Origin: Draconibacterium orientale | Lineage (GTDB): Bacteria; Bacteroidota; Bacteroidia; Bacteroidales; JAADGE01 | NCBI GenBank assembly: GCA_020718265.1 | Contig: DYSM01000007.1 | Coordinates: 1-29,184, forward strand | Direction: 5' to 3' | Length of the DNA stretch: 29,184 bases | Part shown: in pieces, positions 16,485 to 24,199 of the stretch | How the letters are laid out: each line of letters begins with the position of its first letter | Position numbering within the stretch: position 1 is the first letter of the stretch | Translations under genes and position numbers: made by a program | The notes under the pieces: model-generated | Seen by the model: the letters and a program-made list of their open reading frames with translations, nothing else | What the model was told of the DNA's origin: nothing | The model's database searches: none

Positions 16485-17459
16485 TTAAAAAATTTCGATG
16501 TCGGCATATTTGAATGTTCTGCGGTTTTGTTTGCGCACGACAGCAAACGAAACGCCTTGTTTAACTTTATTTCCGCCCGTGCCCGGCACATTGTGCAAAT
16601 TAATGTCAATTTGCGATGACTCTTCGGGTGATATAAACTCAAAATCTTTGAATTTTGAAGATACAAAACGTGCAACCGCTTCAAGCAGTGCGCGGCGTTG
16701 CGGAACGGTTTTATTCCGAATTTGTTCGAGCAGAAATCTCAGCGCATCATCCAAAAGCTCTACGCCGTCTTCTTCGTCCGGATTTCCAAACGCCAGCGGT
16801 ACGGTAACGCTTATGCGCATCCAACCGCTGATGAAAGCCAGAATAAATTCATCCGTTTCTTCGCCGCCAAAATCATCGGCAGCCTCAGTGAGCAAGGTTT
16901 TCAGCACTTTTTCACTTTCTGTGCGAAACACAGCTTCGATGACTTTTGAGAACGACACTTTTTCCGAAACTTCTTTTTTTAGACTCTTATTTTCAACAAA
17001 AAGGGCGTCTGTTTCCGTTTCAACGGATTGAATTCGAGATTGTAACTTTTCAATTTCGGACGTTTTTTTTGATAATTCAGACTTCAAAGATTCGTTTTCA
17101 ATTTTCAATACGTCCAAAACTGAATTTAAATTGCTCAGCAACAATGCAATATCTTCATCCGAAATGTATGTATCTACAAGATTTTGAAACCATTCTCGTC
17201 CTGATTGAGATTGTTCGGTTTCTGCGCCGACGTTAATATCTTTATTGTTCCGAAGATTTTCAAATATCTGATTTCCAAAAAGTTCAAAAAATGAATTGAC
17301 CACACTTTCACGTTGCGTGATTTGTAGTTCCGTTTTTTGAACTTGCTTATGTTCAACGGATTTTGTTTCTTCCGTTTTTTTTATCGAAGTTTTGAGATTT
17401 TGCATATCAAGAGCTTCGATTTCCTGCTCGTCCGGAGTATATTTTCGTATTCTCGCCAT
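16485..17459 (-). CDS. coiled-coil protein between the srfB-like and srfC-like genes
   Basis: I chose the ATG at 17459 (324 residues, MARIRKY...), 11 bases after the preceding stop. An upstream start at 17510 would overlap the srfB-like gene by 40 bases. The N-terminal region is charged and low-complexity. Residues of about 95-165 form a heptad-like coiled coil (leucine/lysine/glutamate rich). The C-terminal half (about 165-324) is helical, then beta-rich, ending in ADIEIF. I do not recognise the family. The Salmonella operon also has a third partner (SrfA), but I cannot claim homology. Sitting between two large nucleotide-binding proteins, it is likely a scaffold or adaptor joining them. Confidence 0.8.
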   Translation of the reverse strand: MARIRKYTPDEQEIEALDMQNLKTSIKKTEETKSVEHKQVQKTELQITQRESVVNSFFELFGNQIFENLRNNKDINVGAETEQSQSGREWFQNLVDTYISDEDIALLLSNLNSVLDVLKIENESLKSELSKKTSEIEKLQSRIQSVETETDALFVENKSLKKEVSEKVSFSKVIEAVFRTESEKVLKTLLTEAADDFGGEETDEFILAFISGWMRISVTVPLAFGNPDEEDGVELLDDALRFLLEQIRNKTVPQRRALLEAVARFVSSKFKDFEFISPEESSQIDINLHNVPGTGGNKVKQGVSFAVVRKQNRRTFKYADIEIF

Positions 17460-17470
17460 ATTTAACAGGT

Positions 17471-20400
17471 TTAAAATATTGGTAATGTGAAGTTTCCGGT
17501 GTCCATCCAATACCCATACTCATCGGGCAAAGTTTGCAAACGCACAGAAATATCGCCGGGCATAACTTCTTCGCCGTCGTTGTCTAAAATTGCTTCAATG
17601 CTTTCGATACCTTCTTTGTTGGCATGATAATCACGTGTCATGTCAATTTTTAAAGGCATTCGGCTGCTGAGTTTTGCGGCTTTGTCGGGGCTGGCAAAAT
17701 CAATTTTGTAAATCGGCGTTGCAATCCAATCTTCGTCTTCCAACTGTTTCATTCCTACAAGCATGGGCGAGTTAAAAATAATTGAGTTGAAATTTTTTGT
17801 TGGTGTAAAATAATTTACAGCCAAACGCGCTTTGTCGGGTTCGTATTTTCCGATAAATTCGGCTGTTGATTTTTGTTTGTCTTTCAATAATCCGGTTTCA
17901 AATCGAAAACCGTCCAATTGACCGAGTTTGCTCATCAGTGAAATCGTTGCGCCCACAGCCACGCAAGTTTTCGGGTCGCGTATTCTGCCTGAAGCATCAG
18001 CGAACGGATACCAACGTCCGATGCGATAATTTCCCAACGGAATAATTCTGTCCGTAAACGTCGGCAAGTATTTCAGGAAAATATCTCTAACCACAGGCAA
18101 GGTTGTCGGACGACCTGCAAGCAACAGATAATCAACATGATATTGAGCAATAACGATGCTGAGCTTTTTCAACATTTTTTCCACAACTTTACGAACGGTT
18201 TCGTTAATTGCGGAAGCATTTATCTCCCAAGAAATCGTTCGAATATCGAACCCGACTGCGCCACGTTTGGCGAAATGTTCGTTCACATAATTGACCAAAA
18301 TTTGGTTTGGAGTCGGATAATCGTAGAAAAATTCTTTGAACGTTTTGCTGATATTTTCCTGTTCGTCAATGGCGTGTTGAATAAATTGATATGACATTGG
18401 TACGGCGGCTTGTTGCGCAAATTGTCTGCGCATGTGACGTTCTTCCTCGGTTTGGCGTTGCATATCGTGTCCGAAAAGGAACGACATTACGTCCACGAGC
18501 GCGGAGCCTGTGCAACCTTTGTTTTTGGCTTCGTTTGCAATTGGCGGAAGTATCAGAGTTTCAATTATTCTGCGGCTAATGTCGTCGCCGGCGAGATTGA
18601 AACCTTCCCAAAATTCGGGGTCTGCCGTGATTACAGAGTCGTCTTCCGGCGTCGTTTGATAGGTTGCAATCATCAAATCGGTTGTGCCGCCGCCAATGTC
18701 CACACTCGCAACGGTCAAAGCCGGTTTGTCGGGATACTGAGTTTTACCGCGCATTTTTCCGTTAATTTCGATAAACATTCCGGTTTTATTTTTGTAGCGA
18801 CGTGCAATTTCGCCGTACAAAAAGGTCAATTGACTGCATGTTGCTTCGTCGTAAGCCCAATCTTTGACTAATTTTTTTTGGTCAGGGTCAATATCCTGAT
18901 TTGAAAGCGTTTTGATGTCTTTCGGGTCGGGAATGATTTCGATTTTAGACACATCGACAAAGCGTTCGTCGAACATTTTGCCTATGGCTTTCATGGCATC
19001 GGTTGCCAAATCGCGCAAAAAATAGCGTTCTTCCTGCAACATCGCTGTCGGACAAGTAATTACAATTCGACGTAATCGGCGCGGAATGCGTTCATTTCCG
19101 TGTTTTTTTCGGAAACTGTAACTGTTCGCAAAGGTGAGTGCTTGTAAAAATATTTCTATCATCACAAAGGTCATCAAGGATTTACGAGAATAATACGGTG
19201 TGAGTCCCATTTCCGGCTCTGTCAAACCTTTGTTTTTTGCGATGTGTTTTGCCTTTTCAAGCAGAACACCGTCTGTTGTAAAAAGCTCGTTTAAACCTGA
19301 GATAATTGCACCATTTATTGATACATTTTTGATGTTTTCTTTATTTGTAACTATAAATTCCCAAGGAAAAAGCGTCTTTTTGTTGTCCCACAAATACCGC
19401 TTAGGGCTTGACATTGTGAAGTTTGACGATAGTTTGTTGTTTACGACAATCAAACGTTTTGCTTCGTCGCCAACGCGTAAAAAACTTGGCCATTTAAACG
19501 CATCAATATTGTCAGGAATGATAATGTCTCGCCCAAATTCCGCTTTCGTGAAGGCGAGCATCATGGAAAATGGGTCGGAGTATGTTTTGCTGGGATAGGT
19601 TAAATCTCTGATTTGTAACGGAACGGCATCGGTGAAATTGAAAGGTTTTCCGATTTTTGAAGTTTCGTAAAGCAATCCGCATGTGCGTGAATTTCCTATA
19701 TCTAAAATTAAATCCACATCGTTTGAAAGCGCGGATTCAAATTGTTCCGATGAATGCAGCGAGATTTCCGGAAACGCAAGCGCTTCGCGAAGCACTTTTA
19801 TCAGATTGAAATACAATGCAATATGATAAAATTGATAGTTGCGATTGCGATTTTTTCGTTCGTCAAATTCGCGTTCCAACCATTGTTGAACCCACGACAA
19901 ACCGCAAAAATTGAAAGTTGCATCATCGTTGTCGGAACATTTGAACACCGAACCTTGCTCGGCATCTAAAGCTTTCGGTATGTAATATTCCTCTGTATCA
20001 ACATTTTCCGTGCGTGTATCGAACGCCAAAATCACGTAATGCGTGGCGTTGTCGTTCGTGCGTTCTGCCGACGGAATTTTGCTAAACCACATGCGCGCCC
20101 ACGAAAACGGTCCGGGATGCACTTTGTTATCGCCGGCTTTGCGAAAATACGGCAGGGGCAACCACGCGCCTTCATACGTTTCAAAACTTTCCAGGCCTTG
20201 CACGGAATAAACCTTGTCGCCTCGGCGTTCGTTTATGTATTCAACGTAATTTTCTTTGATATTATCTTCGAGAATTTTTCCCGTTTTTTTATCAAAAGCC
20301 TCCTCGTTTATGCTGTCACGCAGAATGTATTTTTCATTTTTTTTGAACAAATACGGAAACACTAACTCATATTCTCGACGGCTAATGTCTTCATTTGTAA

Positions 20401-20515
20401 TGATTTCGGCAAAGCGACTTCGTTGCATGAACGCATCGGTATTTTCGCCGAGGTTTACGCGTTGTTCTATAAATTGGATTCCGGAATTTGCTATGAGCGG
20501 AATTATTTCTTTCAT
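17471..20515 (-). CDS. srfB: SrfB-like Hsp70/actin-fold ATPase
   Basis: The 1014-residue protein has the three nucleotide-binding motifs of the actin/Hsp70 fold: phosphate-1 DLILDIGNSRTCG (268-280), phosphate-2 VASVDIGGGTTDLMIA (602-617) and adenosine motif YLLLAGRPTTLPVVRDIF (796-813). The opening LIANSGIQF (7-15), the length and the SrfC neighbour match the SrfB virulence-factor family. The family role is not settled; a chaperone-like ATPase that remodels partners is the usual interpretation. There is no signal peptide or membrane helix, so it is cytosolic. Residues 1-260 form an N-terminal extension, and large insertions follow phosphate-1. It lies 11 bases after the 108-residue gene, consistent with one transcript from the ubiquitin-like genes into this block. 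Confidence 0.88.
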   Translation of the reverse strand: MKEIIPLIANSGIQFIEQRVNLGENTDAFMQRSRFAEIITNEDISRREYELVFPYLFKKNEKYILRDSINEEAFDKKTGKILEDNIKENYVEYINERRGDKVYSVQGLESFETYEGAWLPLPYFRKAGDNKVHPGPFSWARMWFSKIPSAERTNDNATHYVILAFDTRTENVDTEEYYIPKALDAEQGSVFKCSDNDDATFNFCGLSWVQQWLEREFDERKNRNRNYQFYHIALYFNLIKVLREALAFPEISLHSSEQFESALSNDVDLILDIGNSRTCGLLYETSKIGKPFNFTDAVPLQIRDLTYPSKTYSDPFSMMLAFTKAEFGRDIIIPDNIDAFKWPSFLRVGDEAKRLIVVNNKLSSNFTMSSPKRYLWDNKKTLFPWEFIVTNKENIKNVSINGAIISGLNELFTTDGVLLEKAKHIAKNKGLTEPEMGLTPYYSRKSLMTFVMIEIFLQALTFANSYSFRKKHGNERIPRRLRRIVITCPTAMLQEERYFLRDLATDAMKAIGKMFDERFVDVSKIEIIPDPKDIKTLSNQDIDPDQKKLVKDWAYDEATCSQLTFLYGEIARRYKNKTGMFIEINGKMRGKTQYPDKPALTVASVDIGGGTTDLMIATYQTTPEDDSVITADPEFWEGFNLAGDDISRRIIETLILPPIANEAKNKGCTGSALVDVMSFLFGHDMQRQTEEERHMRRQFAQQAAVPMSYQFIQHAIDEQENISKTFKEFFYDYPTPNQILVNYVNEHFAKRGAVGFDIRTISWEINASAINETVRKVVEKMLKKLSIVIAQYHVDYLLLAGRPTTLPVVRDIFLKYLPTFTDRIIPLGNYRIGRWYPFADASGRIRDPKTCVAVGATISLMSKLGQLDGFRFETGLLKDKQKSTAEFIGKYEPDKARLAVNYFTPTKNFNSIIFNSPMLVGMKQLEDEDWIATPIYKIDFASPDKAAKLSSRMPLKIDMTRDYHANKEGIESIEAILDNDGEEVMPGDISVRLQTLPDEYGYWMDTGNFTLPIF

Positions 20516-20526
20516 GATTTTGATGC

Positions 20527-20853
20527 TTAAATGGTGGGTTTATAGGGGTCTGTTTTCACGACAACACGAATTCGGCGGCGTAGTTTTTTATGCGTATCGT
20601 CCCATTCTTGTTCGGTTTCTTTGACAGGAATATTTGTATTGTCTTGAATATCATCGGGTTTCCATTTTTCAGAAACCTTATTTTCAACCGGCGGTTGAGT
20701 ATGAGGTTGAATCGGTTGTTGCACGATTGTCTCTGTCGTTTTCGGAGGAATAATTTCATTTTTTTTTAGTTCCTCATCGAAAATGATTTCGATATTTTCT
20801 GTGCTTATATTTTTTTCGTCTTCTTGGAAGACAAATTTGATGTCATCGGGCAT
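20527..20853 (-). CDS. small acidic and proline-rich linker protein
   Basis: This 108-residue protein matches no family I recognise and looks largely disordered. It has two short acidic-hydrophobic segments (IKFVFQEDE, 5-13; IEIIFDEE, 21-28), a proline/glutamine-rich middle (about 35-60) and a basic strand-like end (RRRIRVVVKTD, about 92-102). The first two resemble the C-terminal tail of the E2 in this window (IEIIIEE) and look like SUMO-interacting-type motifs. It starts 7 bases after the preceding stop, inside a tight operon between the ubiquitin-like and Srf-like blocks. A role as an adaptor between them is inference. Confidence 0.7.
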   Translation of the reverse strand: MPDDIKFVFQEDEKNISTENIEIIFDEELKKNEIIPPKTTETIVQQPIQPHTQPPVENKVSEKWKPDDIQDNTNIPVKETEQEWDDTHKKLRRRIRVVVKTDPYKPTI

Positions 20854-20860
20854 ATTCGGC

Positions 20861-21625
20861 TTATTTTTGAGGTTTCAACGTGCGTTCGTATTCGGCTTTC
20901 AGACTTCTTTCGTCTTCGGGTTTTATTTCTAATTTTGAAATTTCAGAATTTATTCCGTCCAATTGTTTTTGTAAAGAATCTATTTTAGACTGAAGTTTTG
21001 AAGCTTTTGCTGTCAGTTTATCAATTTTTGCTTGATTCGGATTCGGATTTGATTCAACTTTTTTAGGCTCATTTTTTTCTATTTTAAGAATTTTAGAAAC
21101 ATCGTAGGCTTCCGAAAGTTGAAATGTAATATTCAGATTTACAGTTTTTTCGGTATAAATACTGTCTTCAAAATAACCGTACCAAGTTTTAGTAATGTTT
21201 GCACGCAAAACGTTTGACGATGTTGCAAGTTCCGCAGCGTTTGGATTTGGGCGAATGCTGTAATAATTCAGCGTGATGTTTTTTACCGCTACACCTATAG
21301 TATAGTTCGATTTTAGAAATGCCGTATAATCAGACGGTGTGAGCAATTTTTTATCAGTACTGTCCTGTGATAAATCGTTGAAAATTTGAACATTATCAGA
21401 AAATAGTCCGAGAAACTTTTTCTCTAAACCGGCGTCAGTGCCTTCGGATATTTGGAAATTCGGAGTCAAACCCGCATATTGCTTGTATTCGCTTATTTTT
21501 TTTTCAACTTTCGATTTTAATGAAACTTTTTGAGCTTCAGAAAGTTGAGCATAAGCAGGCATTGTTCCGAATGAAACTGCAAATACGATTATCAAATATT
21601 TTAAAATCAAACGATTAGCCTTCAT
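20861..21625 (-). CDS. secreted or periplasmic coiled-coil protein
   Basis: I chose the ATG at 21625 (254 residues) because it opens with a good signal peptide (MKANRLILKYLIIVFAVSF..., cleavage near AYA-Q at 26-27); a longer frame starts 14 codons upstream. The start overlaps the stop of the RING gene by 11 bases, suggesting coupled translation. The mature part has an alpha+beta domain (about 30-185) that could be NTF2-like, though I am not certain. A charged linker and a C-terminal coiled coil (about 198-235) follow. It likely works outside the membrane with the vWA part of the RING protein or the coiled-coil part of the JAB protein. No enzymatic residues are recognised. Confidence 0.8.
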   Translation of the reverse strand: MKANRLILKYLIIVFAVSFGTMPAYAQLSEAQKVSLKSKVEKKISEYKQYAGLTPNFQISEGTDAGLEKKFLGLFSDNVQIFNDLSQDSTDKKLLTPSDYTAFLKSNYTIGVAVKNITLNYYSIRPNPNAAELATSSNVLRANITKTWYGYFEDSIYTEKTVNLNITFQLSEAYDVSKILKIEKNEPKKVESNPNPNQAKIDKLTAKASKLQSKIDSLQKQLDGINSEISKLEIKPEDERSLKAEYERTLKPQK

Positions 21626-23963
21626 GGTATTTGAATTTTGTTTGACCGATTTGAATAATATCTTCATTAAAAACTTGACGTTCTGCGCCTTGTGCCAACG
21701 GACGATTATTCAGCAGAACCGGTTTTGTATCAGACGCTTCCACGATGTAAATATAAACTTTTTCGTTCTTTTTTTGAAGTTCAACTGCTTTATCCGGAAT
21801 TTCTTTTTCCCAGTGCATCGTAAAGTGGTTTGTTACTGATTTTCCGATAGATACGTTATGTCCGGCATTCATCCATTTATGAATTTTCACGTCCACGTTG
21901 TTCCATTTTTCAAACCCTGCAGGCGTTTGAATGATTTTCAATATATAATGTTCCAACATCGAGTTTACAACATAAATTACCGAACCGAGTATTGCGCCAT
22001 AAATAATAAAACTGATGATTCGTGTAATTTCGGGCATTCCGGCAAATTTTATAATAAAATAAAACGGCTGAAATGCTATAACCGAAGCCAAAAATCCGCC
22101 AATCAAACCGTTTTTGATGCTGATGGATGTTCCGACCGACAATGCTGCGCCGATTATTAAGCCAAACATCAGCCAGATAACGAGTTGCGAAATGTAATCC
22201 ATATTGATGGCAAACGATATTGCCGAACCTGCAAAAAATACGCCGAATCCGAGCACGCTGATGACTATTGAGCGTAACGCAATTCGGACATAACTTTTGA
22301 AAAACATTTGATTGCGTTTTTCTTCCAAATATGAAAAAAACAAGCCGAGTGAGAATCCGAAAAACAGTCCGTTTAACGTGTTTGTATAAAATTTTCCGAG
22401 CAAATTTTGTTTGATATAGTTTTCATTTTCAGCATTTGAGTAGAAATTTTCGAGCAAATTATGAATAAAATCCGAATATGCCTTGTTATTTTCACCCATA
22501 AAAGCAATAATAATGTAGGAAAAAAACATGGCTAATCCGCCGAAAACCATCCAGTTAAGTTTGGCTGTTTGACCTTTTTGTGCAAAAAAATCGGCAACCG
22601 TAAAATTATTTTCAAATTTCGCATCGCAAAGCAAACACGAGTGCGGATTGGCATCGTTATTTTCCCAACAATCGCGGTGCTGCACGTGTATGCACTTTGC
22701 CACAACTTCTTGTCCTGCTGCAATTTCGGTATGACAAACGGGGCACATCAGCGTTTCATCAGCGTTGGCAGGCTGATATTTGTGGGCATGTTTTTTGTAG
22801 AACGAACGCCGCGCAAAGCTCGGATACACAATGACTGCGCCCACGAAAAGCAAGACAATTGTAATAATTCCGACCAAAATCGGCACGGCTATATTGTCAT
22901 CTTTCACAATTACTTTTCCGTCTTCGCTCAAAATACACGGCGACATGTCGCTGCAACCGGTATATGTAATTTCATCTTTTACATTGATTTTTCCTGTGTT
23001 CAGGCGCAAAGTTACGTTTCGGTTTAATCCGCGATAGATTTTAAATTGTGAGCGAACGGTAATTTTATAGTCGGCGCGCGCCAAATCCACAGTTTCTTTG
23101 AGCACATCGGCAAGTTTTGCCGGAATTGAAGAATGTAGATATCCGTCGTTCGGATTTTTTGTCAAAGCCGGAATCGCGCTAAGTAGTTCTTCGTCTATTC
23201 CGCTGGTTCCCACGGCTATAGTGTAAATTGCGATGTCCGTTTTGGCTGCCATTTCTTTAATTTCCGCAATGGACGGCACATACTCAAACGGGTCGCCGTA
23301 GGGCGGTTCTTCGTGTTTTCCGTCGCTGATAATGATAAGCACTTTTTTTCCGCTGCGGTCGAGCTTTTCCAATTCTCTGATTTTTTCGGTCAAAACCGTG
23401 TAAAGATTCGTTCCGAACGATTTATTATCGGCGTGCGGCGGGAGATTTCCGACCAAATCGTCGTAATTCGATTTTGTAAGCACGCGAGACGGAAACACTT
23501 TATTGTGAAATGTTGAAAATAAGAGACTTCCGTCGGGCAAATCCAAGTCCACCAAGTTTTTAATGGCGCGTTTTGCCTGCGGTAGTTTATCGTGAAAATT
23601 CATACTTCCGCTGTAATCCATCGCTACGGAAATGGTCATTTGTCCAATTTTTTTCTCGTCTTTCTTGCCGCCCGGCGTGTCGTCAGGCTTTAGTTCCGAT
23701 GACGTTTTGAGATTTGTAAAACGCAGTTTGTCCATTTCCAGTTCTTGTTCGCCTTCTTTTTCGTAAACCGTTAAATCGCCGAACACTTTTGCCAAGTCGA
23801 TACTTTTTCCGCTGCTTTCGCGTACGCTGAAAAATATATCAGTCAAAAGTGAATCTTTTCTGAATTGAATATCAGTTATTTCGAGATTTTGCGCCGAGCC
23901 GAAAAACTGAATCAGCATCAAAACTGAAAAACTTATTTTTTTAAAACTATTTTGAAGCTTCAT
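21615..23963 (-). CDS. vWA-TM-RING-6TM-FHA membrane protein, candidate E3 ligase
   Basis: The 782-residue protein has a signal peptide (1-24, cut near GSA-Q). A vWA domain (about 108-295) has a complete MIDAS (Asp116-x-Ser118-x-Ser120, Thr185, Asp214). A membrane helix (358-380) is followed by positive residues. Then comes a RING-H2 finger: Cys407, Cys410, Cys424, His426, His429, Cys432, Cys443, Cys446 (C-x2-C-x13-C-x-H-x2-H-x2-C-x10-C-x2-C). About six more helices span 470-668, and a C-terminal FHA-like domain covers about 690-782 (IGKS near 706-709, LNN and ND.I.IG near the end). Topology puts the vWA outside and both RING and FHA inside. RING fingers recruit charged E2s; FHA domains bind phosphothreonine. 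With E1, E2, modifier and JAB genes just upstream, an E3 role is strongly suggested. No kinase gene is seen in the window. Confidence 0.9.
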   Translation of the reverse strand: MKLQNSFKKISFSVLMLIQFFGSAQNLEITDIQFRKDSLLTDIFFSVRESSGKSIDLAKVFGDLTVYEKEGEQELEMDKLRFTNLKTSSELKPDDTPGGKKDEKKIGQMTISVAMDYSGSMNFHDKLPQAKRAIKNLVDLDLPDGSLLFSTFHNKVFPSRVLTKSNYDDLVGNLPPHADNKSFGTNLYTVLTEKIRELEKLDRSGKKVLIIISDGKHEEPPYGDPFEYVPSIAEIKEMAAKTDIAIYTIAVGTSGIDEELLSAIPALTKNPNDGYLHSSIPAKLADVLKETVDLARADYKITVRSQFKIYRGLNRNVTLRLNTGKINVKDEITYTGCSDMSPCILSEDGKVIVKDDNIAVPILVGIITIVLLFVGAVIVYPSFARRSFYKKHAHKYQPANADETLMCPVCHTEIAAGQEVVAKCIHVQHRDCWENNDANPHSCLLCDAKFENNFTVADFFAQKGQTAKLNWMVFGGLAMFFSYIIIAFMGENNKAYSDFIHNLLENFYSNAENENYIKQNLLGKFYTNTLNGLFFGFSLGLFFSYLEEKRNQMFFKSYVRIALRSIVISVLGFGVFFAGSAISFAINMDYISQLVIWLMFGLIIGAALSVGTSISIKNGLIGGFLASVIAFQPFYFIIKFAGMPEITRIISFIIYGAILGSVIYVVNSMLEHYILKIIQTPAGFEKWNNVDVKIHKWMNAGHNVSIGKSVTNHFTMHWEKEIPDKAVELQKKNEKVYIYIVEASDTKPVLLNNRPLAQGAERQVFNEDIIQIGQTKFKYHEG

Positions 23964-24089
23964 AACCTAAGTATTGAGTAGTTCGTATTTTGTATTTAGA
24001 TTTTTTTTTAAGATATAGAATTTCAGCATAATACAAAATTTATAATATCTAAATTACTTTTTTTTAAGACTTATTTATTCCTCTTAATA

Positions 24090-24097
24090 CAAATCTA
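24090..24097 (-). promoter_or_regulatory. possible -7 box in the gap before the RING gene
   Basis: Minus-strand TAGATTTG fits the Bacteroidota -7 pattern TAnnTTTG. It lies in the largest internal gap (23964-24199, 236 bases, strongly AT-rich), about 125 bases before the RING gene start. I do not find a matching TTTG at the -33 distance, so this is weak. The gap itself suggests a possible separate transcript start for the RING-to-Srf block. Confidence 0.22.
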
Positions 24098-24199
24098 TAC
24101 TCTAAATGGATAAAATATTTACTTAATGAATTGTATAATTTACTCATAATAAGAAAATTAGCACATTAACATATCATCAAATTTACACATTTCGGTATA

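Noticed and set aside
16498..17031. 177-residue open frame on the plus strand
   Set aside because: Serine-rich antisense shadow of the coiled-coil gene; no ribosome-binding context or known motif.
20861..21667. longer start for the secreted coiled-coil protein
   Set aside because: The extra 14 residues would precede and spoil a clear signal peptide and deepen the overlap with the RING gene; the internal ATG at 21625 is preferred.
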